A program made the translations under genes and the position numbers. Positions 1 to 8,943 of a stretch of 64,000 bases of DNA are shown one piece after another. The notes under the pieces were generated by a model. The model did not search any database, was not told where the DNA came from, and worked only from the letters and a program-made list of their open reading frames with translations. Position 1 is the first letter of the stretch. Every line of letters starts with the position of its first letter. This DNA comes from Salinibacter sp. 10B (GTDB taxonomy: Bacteria > Bacteroidota > Rhodothermia > Rhodothermales > Salinibacteraceae). The stretch is taken from assembly GCF_002954405.1 (NCBI RefSeq), contig NZ_MQWC01000001.1, positions 1 through 64,000 on the forward strand, given 5' to 3'.

Positions 1-2
1 AA

Positions 3-431
3 AAAAAATGGAGGGAGGGGGAGGAAAAGACGCTGGAAGACATGGTCCCCGAGATTCTAGAGGGGATGCACGAGGCCGCCTACGGCGTTAAACAGCGGAG
101 GAAGGAACGAAGGGAGTTTCAGCAAAGGTTCGAGAAGAAGAGAAAGAGGCAGGAAGAACAACGGCGCCGTCGACGGGAAGAAGAAAAGCGTCGGGAGGAG
201 CTCGAGAGACAGGCAGGGGACTGGAAAGAGGCTCAAGATCTGCGCCGGTACATTGACGAAGTTGAACGGCAAGCACAGAGACGAGCGCTCACCGCTGAAG
301 AGAAAAAGGAGATTGACGAGTGGCTGGCCTGGGCCCGCGAGCATGCCGACCGGCTCGATCCTCTTCAAGGCGGGCTCCCCACCCTTGACGGATCCGATCA
401 GGAATATGGAGCAGTCCACAAACTCCGATGA
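3..431 (+). CDS. C-terminal part of a coiled-coil protein (5' end outside window)
   Basis: The reading frame is open back to the first complete codon of the window, so this is the 3' part of a longer gene; the ATG at 42 is internal and has no ribosome-binding site. The visible part begins with a short conserved-looking segment (WREGEEKTLED at 9-41), then about 60 residues that are almost entirely Arg, Lys, Glu and Gln, a long charged coiled coil. The tail is less charged. The stop overlaps the next start as ATGA (428-431), so the two genes are probably translated together. The family is not recognised beyond resemblance to hypothetical proteins of mobile elements with a WREG...TLED motif followed by a basic/acidic helix. 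Function unknown. Confidence 0.7.
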   Translation, partial: KKWREGEEKTLEDMVPEILEGMHEAAYGVKQRRKERREFQQRFEKKRKRQEEQRRRRREEEKRREELERQAGDWKEAQDLRRYIDEVERQAQRRALTAEEKKEIDEWLAWAREHADRLDPLQGGLPTLDGSDQEYGAVHKLR

Positions 432-1165
432 CGAAAGATGAGATCGATCCTCCCGAGCCCGGGACGCTTCCCTCACGGATCTCCTTCATCGAGCAGATGG
501 GCGGCTCGGCCGGCTACTACGTCCGCTTCAAAGACGTCCCGGAAGAAGTCGGGCCAATCCGAAAGTACGTCCCCATTCTCCAGTACGACAGCCAGGAGGA
601 GGCTCTCCAGGCCGCAATCGAGTACCGCGATCGGAAGGCCGAGGAGCTGGGCGTGCCTATAGAGTCCGAGCGGCTTCCGCACTCGAGCGAGGCGCGGGAG
701 AAGATGTCCGACTCCCATAACCGACTAGGCCTTCGGGGACTGGGACTCACGTTCACTTGGAAAAATGGCACGGCCTACCCGGAGCTCAGCGCGATGTGGA
801 GCGAGGAGGGAGGCCAGAAGAAGGTCAGCCGAGCCATGACGAGCCGCGGCCTCCATGGCACGATGAAAGAGCTCACGTCTTATCTGAAAGAGCATCTCCA
901 TCCGGAGGCCGAAGAAGAAACGCTGGCCCGAGAAGGAGCAGATGGTGCGGCACGTCTCCTCTTGCACATTGCTGGCAGAGAAGGTCCCGAAAGCGGGAAG
1001 CGGAAGCGCATCGAAGAGCTCTTCGAGCAGTGGGCCGAGCGCTACTCCGAAGACCGGGCGCTTCTGAAACGACTAGCGAAAGAAGAGCAGTCTGGTCCGA
1101 CGGGAATTTTGATCGGGCTCGAGCTGACAGATAGAACCAACAGAGGAAAAACTTCTGGCTCTTAA
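428..1165 (+). CDS. Hypothetical protein, possible tandem AP2-like DNA-binding segments
   Basis: A 245-residue protein whose ATG overlaps the stop of the upstream gene by four bases (ATGA), which supports this start. Two stretches look like AP2-type modules. One lies near residues 25-75 (aromatic strand GYYVRFK, then a helix with AALQAAIEYRD-like character). The second lies near 100-150 (GLRGLGLTFTWKNG, then a Lys-rich segment and a helix TMKELTSYL). AP2 modules in bacteria and phages are DNA-binding appendages of integrases and homing nucleases, but no nuclease or integrase motif is visible here. The C-terminus is acidic/basic and probably disordered. The gene converges on mcrC at its 3' end. 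The AP2 call rests on pattern only; a plain hypothetical protein is the fallback. Confidence 0.6.
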   Translation: MTKDEIDPPEPGTLPSRISFIEQMGGSAGYYVRFKDVPEEVGPIRKYVPILQYDSQEEALQAAIEYRDRKAEELGVPIESERLPHSSEAREKMSDSHNRLGLRGLGLTFTWKNGTAYPELSAMWSEEGGQKKVSRAMTSRGLHGTMKELTSYLKEHLHPEAEEETLAREGADGAARLLLHIAGREGPESGKRKRIEELFEQWAERYSEDRALLKRLAKEEQSGPTGILIGLELTDRTNRGKTSGS

Positions 1166-1406
1166 CGCGCCCCATCTTCGTCTATCTATAAGCGGTTTCG
1201 AGGCAAGATCTTCGAACAGGTGTTTCCTTTCAGCCCGATGGGCGGCTATCTCGTTATCGCCATGGCTGATGAGCCCGGCTAATCTTGAAGATTGTAGCCG
1301 GACACTATCACTCGCTTGCCTCACTGTCAAGTGGAAAACACTATTCGGTGCTTTTTAGGGACGAAGGGCACCGCGGAAATTTAATCAGATGCCGTAATGG
1401 ACAACC

Positions 1407-2444
1407 TCAAGTAGAAATATTGACGAGAGTAAGGAGATCATCATGTATCTTCCACCACTTCTGATCGAGGTCAATGCTGTGGGCTTGCATCTTATGCCCT
1501 CGAACTTCAAAAGCTTTCTCGTCGAGGTCAGTGTCCGTTGCTGCATACAGTAGAATTCCCTTGGCATCTTTCCACCTTCGCCCTTTCGTCTCTGCATTCT
1601 GCAGATACGAGAAGAGCTGGTATAGGTGCTCAGACCGATATCGCTTCTGCTCCCAATTGGAGACGAGCGGATTCTCGTAGAACTTCGTGTCTATGACGAT
1701 CGTCCGGTCTGAGGAGGTAAGCACCACGTCGGTCTCCATCCGCGGAAGCCGATCTGGAGGCTTCCCCTCGACATCCCAGGAGATGTACGGAGAGCTTACG
1801 TCGTAGACTTCCTGCTCCCGATCGTAGAAGTTCAATACGAAGTCCTCGAAGACCGTAGACATGGTGGCCTTATCGCGCAGAAAGTCACGAAACTGGCGGC
1901 CCTCTCCCTCTTCTGTCAAATCGAGGTTCCGTTCTACCAGCGAGCAAATGTTCAAGAGGAATCGGTAGAACGCGTTGTTGCTGTGAAGCTGAACGCGCCG
2001 AAACAGCGACCGGCGGAGAGGCACATCGCTTACCTCTCCGAACCGCCGTTGCAAGGTAAGAAGCTTTCTTCGAAGGTCCTCGTCTATGCTTTCTACCTGA
2101 GCCAAGTCGCCAAGCGTGCTCTTCAGAATCCGGTTATGAAGGACATCGCGGCTGAGGGTATCGTACTGGCAGTGAACCCGAGCGCGAGGAAGAAGCGCAC
2201 GCTTCAGCGAGGTGTCGAAGTCGATGCGGCCGCGGGGCCTGGAAGTGTCTTCGGACTGGGTAACGTATCCTCGATCTAGTCCCTGCTTCAGGACCCGCTC
2301 GGTCCCATTGATGAGAACCTTGGCAAACAGATCAACCAGCTCGGTCTGCTTGCTTGCACCAGTCTCCGCGATCTCACCCTCCCTCATCTGCCCCCACGCG
2401 TAGCAGAGCAGGTAGTACACATTTTCAATCGGGATCTGGGACAT
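1407..2444 (-). CDS. mcrC: McrC-type nuclease subunit of a type IV restriction system
   Basis: A 345-residue protein beginning with the N-terminal McrC signature IPIENVYYLLCYAWGQM. McrC is the PD-(D/E)xK endonuclease subunit that cuts DNA when loaded by the McrB motor onto modified target sites. The nuclease core is visible around residues 245-270: ETDVVLTSSDRTIVIDTKF gives the catalytic Asp and the DTK (D-x-K) motif. Length fits the family (about 340-450). It lies 54 bases downstream of mcrB on the same strand, the standard McrB-McrC order, so it is almost certainly in the same operon. Nothing suggests inactivation. Confidence 0.93.
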   Translation of the reverse strand: MSQIPIENVYYLLCYAWGQMREGEIAETGASKQTELVDLFAKVLINGTERVLKQGLDRGYVTQSEDTSRPRGRIDFDTSLKRALLPRARVHCQYDTLSRDVLHNRILKSTLGDLAQVESIDEDLRRKLLTLQRRFGEVSDVPLRRSLFRRVQLHSNNAFYRFLLNICSLVERNLDLTEEGEGRQFRDFLRDKATMSTVFEDFVLNFYDREQEVYDVSSPYISWDVEGKPPDRLPRMETDVVLTSSDRTIVIDTKFYENPLVSNWEQKRYRSEHLYQLFSYLQNAETKGRRWKDAKGILLYAATDTDLDEKAFEVRGHKMQAHSIDLDQKWWKIHDDLLTLVNIST

Positions 2445-2498
2445 GGCCAGAGCAGATAACAGGGAGACAGGAAAGAGGCGAACAAACAGGAAGCGTCC

Positions 2499-5400
2499 TT
2501 ACGCTCTCAGCTCCTCAATCTCTTTCTCGGCCGTCTCCGGAGCGTCAAACCAGTATTCTTTGAGAAGAGGTGCAATCTCTCGATCGATCACTTTTTGATA
2601 CCACTCCTCGCTGGGAGTCTCGTCCTCATCGGGGCAGAAGTAGCTGTGTCCGATTTTGAAGCCCTCTCCGAGGTTGTCGTCATCGGCAATCTCTTCGTTT
2701 AGGGCAGGGAGCTTGGTGGTGATCTTGTCAATCAGTTCAGCGCCAACACCTACCTCCTCCAGAAACGCCCGAAAGCGATCCGCCGTGAAGCGGGGTTCCA
2801 TGTCCACGAATGCAAAACGCCGGCGGAGAGCGTAGTCAACCATAGCCAGGGAGCGATCCGCCGTGTTCATCATGCCGATCAGGTAGACGTTCTCCGGAAC
2901 GTAGAACTGCTTTCCAAATGGATCGGTCTCTTCACGCTGATAGGCCAGGGGTACTGCCTCCTGCGGGCCGCGCTTGTCCTTCTCGATAAGCATCATCAGC
3001 TCTCCGAAGACCTTGCTGAGGTTGCCCCGGTTGATTTCGTCGATGATGAAGACGTAATCGTTCTCCGGGTCCTTTTTGGCCTTCTGGCAGAACTCAAAAA
3101 ACACCCCGTCCTGAAGCTGGAATCCACCGTCTGGCTTCGGCCGATATCCCCGGATGAAGTCCTCGTAAGTGTAGGACTGGTGGAGCTGGACCATCTTTAC
3201 GCGACCCTCTGCCTTCTCCTCCAAAAGCACGTAGGCGAGCTTCTTTGAGACAAACGTCTTTCCGACGCCAGGCGGCCCCTGGAGAATAATGTTTTTCTTC
3301 TTTTGAAGGCGATCCAGCCAGCCCAGAAACGTTTCCGTTTCATAAAAGAGGTCGCTGGTCGCTTCTTCTACTGCAAATGGCTCTGGACTTTCGTCTTTGA
3401 GGACTCGATCGACAAAGTCCTCCTGGAGCTCTTTCACTGTCTTTACGGCCCAATGAGACCGTTCTGGAATCGTCTGGGCGAAACTGGGGTCCCAGTCGAC
3501 GTGGACCACGTGGTTGTAGTCTTCGCGGCCGTCGTCCCATTCATAGCCGGACTCGGCAACCCGACCGACCGCGAGCACCTCGCTGGTTCCTCGGTTTGCA
3601 ACGATCCGATCGCCCGAATCCATCTCACGAAGCGTCCATAGCTCGCCCGCCTTTTCAGAGGCTTTCTGCTTCCGATCATAGAGATTCGGATAGTACCGGT
3701 CATAAAACGCGGCCCGAAAGTCGCTTTCGCTTTCGTAGTCACGAAGGTCCCCGACCTCCTCCCACCCGACGCAAATGTAGCCTTCTTCTCTGCACTCCTC
3801 CCAGAATTTTGCCTCCTTTCCAGGGGCAACTTTGAAGACGCGGGAAGCCTTTCCTTCACTGCCTTTGGCCTTCGCTTTTTCCATGTCCAAAAGTTTGTCC
3901 CAAGACGCTTCTGGGTAATGGTCAGAAGTAGACGAGAGAATGTAGAAGGCCGCGTGCACGTCCCAGAGATTCCGAAGCGGAAGACCGTACTCGCGTCGCA
4001 GACGGCGGAGGACGTCCCCATAAAGACGGGAGGCATGAACGATCCGGCCGGCCTCATCACTAGCAGTTTTGGCCGCGTCCGGTCCCAAAAGAGCTTCAGC
4101 GGCAACCTGGTAGGTACTTGGCTTGCAGAAGGCACAAAGTGGCGGATGCACAACCGCCAGGAAGTAGCTGGCAACGGTGCCGTTGATTCCAACCGTTTTT
4201 CCTTCTCCCTCGAACTGGCCCCATTCGAGAAAGGACTGAAGACGGGACTGGAGGGACCGGTCTCCACGCAAAAGGTCCTGGAGCCTCTCCCGCACCTCCT
4301 CAGGGCCGGCAGCGTCGAAGGCGTTTCGCGCGCGGTCGACTTCCTGCCATCCGAGGGGATTGGTGTCGCTTGGAAGTGCCTCCTGGGCATGTGTAACTGG
4401 GGCTTCTTCCAGGGCCTCCGGAAGAAGATGCTTTTGCCCAGTGGGAACCCGCTGGTCGTAAAGGTAGGATTCGCCGCCTTCGCGGAAGACCTTGTCTTCG
4501 ACGCATGGGCGAATCACTTTCTCAACGGCCGCCCTCAGAACCTCGTCGTCGATGGAGAGTGGGTCCCGGTACCCTGCCTCTATCTGCCCATCGATCCCGA
4601 GCAGAATCTCCAGCTCAGCGGCCATTCGGTCGTATTTGCCAACCTCGGTGAGGGTCTTACGGGGAAGGATTCGGGGCTCCTCTCGCCACTTGTCCGACTC
4701 TTTCTTATTGCGGTCCCAATCCGACCGGGGGAAGCTGCGAGGAAGAGTTTCCCAATCACCGGTGCGGACCCACTTCACGTCTCGCTGGTTTCTGTTCCGC
4801 TTCTTGTCACCGGAGTCGTAGCGGTATCCAGAAGTAACTATCCCTGCACCGAGGAGGGAGGTATTGCCCCCCTTTACAAACACGAGATCCCCCTCCTTCA
4901 TCGTCCGGGTAAACTCCCAGCACGCCTTTGCGTCGACCTTTGATACCCGCTCGACTTCCTGCACCATCTCCTCGGGACTTCCATACTGGCGAAGATCGCC
5001 AAGCTCGTCCCAGCCAATTGCAATGAACCCCTGATCTTGCCAGTACTCCCAAAACTTTGAATCTCGACCTGCGGCAATTAGCCACTTGTTCTGCTGCTGA
5101 TCCGCTGGCCGAGATTTCCGTTTCTTCTCCCCGTTCTGCTCGAATTGGGTCTCGAAGGTCCAATTGAAGAACTGATCGACCTCCAGGTAAACTGGGACCT
5201 CCGTCCGCGCGCCAACGACTTCGTTGTACTTCTCAATGACTGGCTGGGCCGTTTCAGTCAGCTGAACGAAGCGTTCTCCGAAACTTAGTCCCTGCGTCGG
5301 AATGTCGTAGCCGAGATATTCCAAACCCTTCCGCGAACGGCGATTAAACACGAGGTAGTTCTCTGCGAACAGCTTTCCGGCGAGTTCGCCTATCGAGCTC

Positions 5401-5744
5401 TCCGAAAGGAACTTGAGGCCGTACGGCTCCCTGTTCGACTGGATCTCGTCGAGACGCTTCGGAAGAGGATCATCCCCGCGAGCGAGGTACTCGAAGCTTT
5501 TCCGATAGCGTTCAATTGGGTGATTTGGGTTACCGAATGCCCGCTCGTAGGCCATGGGATTCGTAGTTAGGGCATGAATCTGCTTGCCCAACTCTTGAAA
5601 GTTCTCCCATTCGGCCTCTTGGAGGTTCTCCGGACGAAAGAAGTCCTGTATGAACTCGTAATGCTCAACCAGAAACTCGCGGTCTTCAAACCACTCGTCG
5701 GCAATCTCGGCGAACTCTTTGAGAAGCGGCTTCAGTTCTGGCAT
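2499..5744 (-). CDS. mcrB: McrB-type AAA+ GTPase with two EVE-like recognition modules
   Basis: A 1081-residue motor of a type IV restriction system. The C-terminal third is a McrB AAA+ domain: Walker A GPPGVGKT near residue 819, the segment SYTYEDFIRGYRP, Walker B with FIIDEINRGNLSKVFGE, and the McrB sensor motif MNTADRS followed by DYALRRRFAF. McrB hydrolyses GTP and translocates DNA for McrC. Two similar modules precede it, at about 220-345 and 636-761. Both begin with an FW-E--Q-(E/D)GF/Y-I-(A/C)(I/V)GW(D/E)E(L/V)GDLR pattern and end with a GAG/AVG-x-V-x-SGY strand; they resemble the EVE/PUA-like fold used to read modified bases. Residues 1-215 and 380-620 are mostly helical and unassigned. 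The modified base recognised cannot be read from the sequence. Confidence 0.92.
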   Translation of the reverse strand: MPELKPLLKEFAEIADEWFEDREFLVEHYEFIQDFFRPENLQEAEWENFQELGKQIHALTTNPMAYERAFGNPNHPIERYRKSFEYLARGDDPLPKRLDEIQSNREPYGLKFLSESSIGELAGKLFAENYLVFNRRSRKGLEYLGYDIPTQGLSFGERFVQLTETAQPVIEKYNEVVGARTEVPVYLEVDQFFNWTFETQFEQNGEKKRKSRPADQQQNKWLIAAGRDSKFWEYWQDQGFIAIGWDELGDLRQYGSPEEMVQEVERVSKVDAKACWEFTRTMKEGDLVFVKGGNTSLLGAGIVTSGYRYDSGDKKRNRNQRDVKWVRTGDWETLPRSFPRSDWDRNKKESDKWREEPRILPRKTLTEVGKYDRMAAELEILLGIDGQIEAGYRDPLSIDDEVLRAAVEKVIRPCVEDKVFREGGESYLYDQRVPTGQKHLLPEALEEAPVTHAQEALPSDTNPLGWQEVDRARNAFDAAGPEEVRERLQDLLRGDRSLQSRLQSFLEWGQFEGEGKTVGINGTVASYFLAVVHPPLCAFCKPSTYQVAAEALLGPDAAKTASDEAGRIVHASRLYGDVLRRLRREYGLPLRNLWDVHAAFYILSSTSDHYPEASWDKLLDMEKAKAKGSEGKASRVFKVAPGKEAKFWEECREEGYICVGWEEVGDLRDYESESDFRAAFYDRYYPNLYDRKQKASEKAGELWTLREMDSGDRIVANRGTSEVLAVGRVAESGYEWDDGREDYNHVVHVDWDPSFAQTIPERSHWAVKTVKELQEDFVDRVLKDESPEPFAVEEATSDLFYETETFLGWLDRLQKKKNIILQGPPGVGKTFVSKKLAYVLLEEKAEGRVKMVQLHQSYTYEDFIRGYRPKPDGGFQLQDGVFFEFCQKAKKDPENDYVFIIDEINRGNLSKVFGELMMLIEKDKRGPQEAVPLAYQREETDPFGKQFYVPENVYLIGMMNTADRSLAMVDYALRRRFAFVDMEPRFTADRFRAFLEEVGVGAELIDKITTKLPALNEEIADDDNLGEGFKIGHSYFCPDEDETPSEEWYQKVIDREIAPLLKEYWFDAPETAEKEIEELRA

Positions 5745-5927
5745 ACTCAGAATTGAGAACGTGTGCCAAGAAAAGACGGATAGCTGCTAACACACGTCCA
5801 AGGTACCATCTGCGAGATGGGCTTCCAAACAGACTCGTATACTTCTAAGGAAACATCCGGCCTAATCGCACGCCAAGCGTTCTCCACCCAACAAGGCAGT
5901 CCAACCGCTCAAGCGGGGGCTCAAAGC

Positions 5928-6524
5928 TCACCTCTGTGTTCTCTGCATTTTCTTTCTTCGCTCTGGATCTCCCGGTAGATCGTAGTTCCAATACTTATCC
6001 GGACCTGCAATGATGTCGTACTGCTCCGGTCTATACAGTTTTGGAGCCTGATCGGAAGCGATCTTTTTTCCTGTTTCTCTAAACCAGTACATCAGTCCGG
6101 CTAGCAGACCTGAAAGTGCAGAAAGAGACGACCCCAACGTCGCTTCGTCGAAATGCTGGTTGCGCTCATGCTTGACAGCATTGTAGGCTTCCCACCATTC
6201 TGGATTCCGATTATTCTCCCACTCTAGCCATGGCTTGAAAGACAGATCATAGCGTGGAAGGTGAATCTCCAGCTCTGGAAACCGAGGGTACTCAGATGTG
6301 ATCACGTCCCTGTATTCTCCTATTCTGCTTCCAACATTGCATTCTGGTCTAATTTCTCGACACAGGCACTTCGCTATGGTGTCGAACTCCGACGCTGTAG
6401 AGAGAAGAAGGCGGGCAAACTCAGTAGAGTAGGTGTCGAAGTTCTCCCGAGTAAAGTGAACATAGCGAGTGCATTCTTGGAGATCCTCCTCAAGAGCCTG
6501 GAAGTAGCGCCAGTGTTCGTTCAT
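5928..6524 (-). CDS. Hypothetical mostly helical protein, HEPN-like at best
   Basis: A 198-residue soluble protein, visibly more A+T-rich than mcrB. Its most distinctive segment is NPEWWEAYNAVKHERNQHF near residues 115-135, followed by a hydrophobic helix (LSALSGLLAGLMYWF). WW-AYN-VKH-R segments occur in uncharacterised helical proteins often seen near restriction and abortive-infection genes. The canonical HEPN RNase spacing (R-x4-6-H) is not evident, so an RNase role is not claimed. It sits alone on the minus strand between mcrB and the PIN/XRE pair, with about 180 bases upstream of mcrB's start and about 80 downstream of the PIN gene's end. No signal peptide. Confidence 0.7.
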   Translation of the reverse strand: MNEHWRYFQALEEDLQECTRYVHFTRENFDTYSTEFARLLLSTASEFDTIAKCLCREIRPECNVGSRIGEYRDVITSEYPRFPELEIHLPRYDLSFKPWLEWENNRNPEWWEAYNAVKHERNQHFDEATLGSSLSALSGLLAGLMYWFRETGKKIASDQAPKLYRPEQYDIIAGPDKYWNYDLPGDPERRKKMQRTQR

Positions 6525-6608
6525 CGTTGACCATTTTCAGTTAGGAGAACAGTCCCAGTTCTCAAGAAGCCCCTCGATTGGCGGAAAGGGGTACGCATAA
6601 TGAATCTC

Positions 6609-7247
6609 TCATAACTCCCTCCTTAATGAGTCTGCAAAGCCCTCACCGGGGTCAAACCGCGCCTGACGCAGTCCCTCAACAAGTTCATCGAATACGGCAG
6701 TAGAGGGCCCGAATACGTTTACCCAGCTTCTGAGGACATCTCGGATCGTAATGCGTCGTATACCGAGCTCATCTGCTACCTCGGACGCCTCCTCATCTGA
6801 AGAGACGAAGACCGCCGGCGCACCATGACGTAGAGCAAGAACCAGGCAGGCCGCTTCCCCGCGGCCGATACCGTGCTCGTCCATCAGCTCTTCTCTTTCG
6901 GGAAGCTCTTCGACCCCTAATGGATCGAGAACCAGATCCCCAGCGTCCATATGCTCTTTGATTTGAGAGGCGTGGTCGAGCCACCGTTGGTACCGCTCAC
7001 CTTGAGCAGGAGGGAGGGTCTGGACTTGACGTTTGGCGTAGCGGAGACCACGTGCAAGCTCACTTAGGTCCTCGTCGTCTTCTCCGAGGGAAAGCTCCCC
7101 TTCGTCGGCGGCGTACACCTCGGCCGGAAACCGCCCGTTCTCTGCCTGCAAGATCCGTAGGAGTAGCTCAATTCCCCCTGGATGCCCGAAGCCGAAGGCC
7201 TGAAGGACCATCGTGTCCAAGACCGGCTTCTTACTACTCAAGATCAT
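6609..7247 (-). CDS. PIN-fold protein, probable toxin partner of the XRE-ImmA gene
   Basis: A 212-residue protein starting at the ATG at 7247 (MILSSKKPVLDTMVL). A longer frame reaches 7313, but that part overlaps the upstream gene deeply and lacks the PIN start. PIN-type acidic residues are placed as expected for DUF3368-like proteins: Asp11 (PVLDTMVL), Glu131 (GRGEAACLVLA) and Asp151 (VSSDEEASEVADEL), with a possible fourth at Asp169. PIN domains are metal-dependent RNases, often toxins of toxin-antitoxin pairs. The start lies 14 bases inside the 3' end of the XRE-ImmA gene, so the two are translationally coupled. An acidic insertion lies near residues 48-62. The toxin role is inference from family and coupling. 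Confidence 0.8.
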   Translation of the reverse strand: MILSSKKPVLDTMVLQAFGFGHPGGIELLLRILQAENGRFPAEVYAADEGELSLGEDDEDLSELARGLRYAKRQVQTLPPAQGERYQRWLDHASQIKEHMDAGDLVLDPLGVEELPEREELMDEHGIGRGEAACLVLALRHGAPAVFVSSDEEASEVADELGIRRITIRDVLRSWVNVFGPSTAVFDELVEGLRQARFDPGEGFADSLRREL

Positions 7248-8412
7248 GATAGGCCTCCGGACGTTCCGGAGAAGCAGCTTCCTCCTCAACTCGTTCCTCC
7301 AATTCGATGGCACTTATGCCGAGAAGCTCCGCGGCCCGGCGCTTGGAAATATCCCCGTCTTGCCAGGCCTTGTACGCCAGTTCGATGTAGCGCTGAGGCA
7401 GACGGTCTTCAAGCGGCCACTTTAGATCTCGGTACTCGTGGTCAGAGGGCGCATAGCCGAGGCGACGGGCTAGACTGACAGGCCGCACGGATTCGTAATC
7501 AGCCGACTTCGGATCAATCTTCCGTTCGGCCTTGAGCCGGTAGAACATCGCCAAGTAGCTGATCCCGAAGTGTCGGGCAAGGTGCACCACCTGCTCTGGG
7601 TGTTCAACCTTCTCGACCCCCATCTGACGAAGCCGCTCCAAAAGCGCCTTGCGCGGAACCAGGAAACGGGCAGAGAACCGATCCGCGAACCGCTCTGAAG
7701 GCGGCTTGTCCTGGCTCCTGCAAAGAATGGCGGGCCGGTTGTAATGGAAGAGCACGTGAGCCAGCTCATGACCCATCGTGAAGGGGCGCCGCCCATAGTA
7801 CTGGTCGGAATTGACGGCTACCACTGGGCCCAGGTCCGGATGGGTAAAGAACAGCCCTGAGATGTCCTCCGTCAGGTCGCCAAGCGGTACGCCGAACACG
7901 TAGGCACCGACCTGCTCAATAAACCCCTTCACCCGGGAAAGGGGAGCAGACCCGAGATCGAAGTGATCTCTGGCCTCCTCGGCAAAAAGCTCCACATCTT
8001 CCGGCGGATAGTCTCGCTCGGGGAGCGGCTTGAAGGCATGGTGAGGAGAGCTAGGTAGCTCTTCTCCCGTTCTCTCATGGAGCTCCCGAAACTGCCGTAC
8101 GCGGCGGATCAACTTCGCGACGCCCTTTCGTCCCTGAGGCGAGAGATCGTCGGCCTGACCGAAGAGGGCTGCCTCCCAGTCGGGGCGCTCATCTTCCCCA
8201 CTATCGGGAAAAAGCGAGGAGAGAGGAATGCCGTAGAGACGGCCGAGGCGCTCTAAAGTTAAAGCCCCAATCTTCCGCTTGCCAGATTCATACTGGCTGA
8301 GGGCAGATGGAGTAATGTCGAGGTGCTCGGCAGCCTCCTTCTGGCTCATGTGCGCCTGATTCCGAGCTTGTCGAAGGCGCTGGCCGAGAGCCTCGTAATC
8401 TACATTGTGCAT
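7234..8412 (-). CDS. XRE-family regulator fused to ImmA/IrrE metallopeptidase
   Basis: A 392-residue two-domain protein. Residues 6-66 are a helix-turn-helix of the Cro/CI (XRE) type (SQKEAAEHLDITPSALSQYE). Residues about 150-260 are an ImmA/IrrE-type zinc peptidase with the motif GHELAHVLFHY (H-E-x-x-H) near residue 215. In known systems such proteins repress an operon and cleave a repressor or themselves on stress, or serve as antitoxin of a coupled gene. The downstream PIN gene overlaps it by 14 bases. Two palindromes lie 20 and 59 bases upstream of its start, suggesting autoregulation. The C-terminus (about 330-392) is helical, with a second possible HTH around SKRRAAELLGISAIELEERV. Confidence 0.9.
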   Translation of the reverse strand: MHNVDYEALGQRLRQARNQAHMSQKEAAEHLDITPSALSQYESGKRKIGALTLERLGRLYGIPLSSLFPDSGEDERPDWEAALFGQADDLSPQGRKGVAKLIRRVRQFRELHERTGEELPSSPHHAFKPLPERDYPPEDVELFAEEARDHFDLGSAPLSRVKGFIEQVGAYVFGVPLGDLTEDISGLFFTHPDLGPVVAVNSDQYYGRRPFTMGHELAHVLFHYNRPAILCRSQDKPPSERFADRFSARFLVPRKALLERLRQMGVEKVEHPEQVVHLARHFGISYLAMFYRLKAERKIDPKSADYESVRPVSLARRLGYAPSDHEYRDLKWPLEDRLPQRYIELAYKAWQDGDISKRRAAELLGISAIELEERVEEEAASPERPEAYHDLE

Positions 8413-8431
8413 ATTGTATCAAGAATGCGGA

Positions 8432-8483
8432 TAACGTAGCGTTAAGTATCTGGTGTAGAACCACTTTATTTAACGTTTCGTTG
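8432..8483. promoter_or_regulatory. Tandem operator-like palindromes upstream of the XRE-ImmA gene
   Basis: Two copies of the same half-site arrangement sit in the 158-base divergent intergenic region: TAACGtagCGTTA at 8432-8444 and TAACGtttCGTTg at 8471-8483, 39 bases apart. The first is a perfect 5-3-5 inverted repeat; the second differs in the last base. Position close to the XRE start, and repetition of one motif, suggest binding sites for that regulator. They could also control the divergent gene at 8571. Binding is inference. Confidence 0.5.
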
Positions 8484-8570
8484 CGTGGGGTACAACGTGG
8501 GAAGGGACGGCGGTCGTTCCCTTCGCAGTAAATTTCCCGATCAACTCTCCTCTTGATTTCCCGATCCGCC

Positions 8571-8930
8571 ATGGGTAGCAGCACGAACTACAACGAAGAC
8601 TACCAGCCAGAATCCCCAGGGACGGACGGAACCCCGGATGGTGTTGATCTCGCCGAGGAGGGAGGCGGTGAACTTGAGAAGAAAGACATTGCTGAGGAGG
8701 CCTCCCTGACCGTCCGCCTAGCCTCGGTAAACCTAGAGGTGAGAAAACAAACAAGTATCGGTGATACGGTCACTGTAAGCGGCCGCGAGGTCCGGGTCAC
8801 CGGGGATGTCCTTGGTTACCTTAATCTACAGGATGCTGAAAAGGCACAGAGCCGAGGACTGGACAGCGGTCACGTAAAGGGCCTTCCGGATACTCCGAAG
8901 CCAACTGCAATTATTGTCCTAACGCCATAA
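8571..8930 (+). CDS. Hypothetical acidic small protein
   Basis: A 119-residue protein from the ATG at 8571; an in-frame TTG at 8553 is less likely. The first 45 residues are acidic and low-complexity, typical of a disordered arm. The rest is strand-rich (TVRLASVNLEVRKQ, GDTVTVSGREVRVTGDVLGYL) and could form a small beta-barrel or sandwich. No family recognised. It is followed after 13 bases by the Cys-rich gene at 8944, so the two are probably one operon, divergent from the XRE-ImmA gene and possibly under the same operator. Confidence 0.6.
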   Translation: MGSSTNYNEDYQPESPGTDGTPDGVDLAEEGGGELEKKDIAEEASLTVRLASVNLEVRKQTSIGDTVTVSGREVRVTGDVLGYLNLQDAEKAQSRGLDSGHVKGLPDTPKPTAIIVLTP

Positions 8931-8943
8931 CGGCACCGACGTA

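Noticed and set aside
3443-4943. Long open frames of 315 and 341 codons overlapping mcrB
   Set aside because: They lie in other frames of mcrB, are Arg/Ser/Pro-rich, and have no recognisable domains; they reflect codon bias of the real gene.
5759-5800. CGTGTG/CACACG inverted repeat upstream of mcrB
   Set aside because: Six-base arms with a 20-plus-base loop are too weak to support an operator or terminator.
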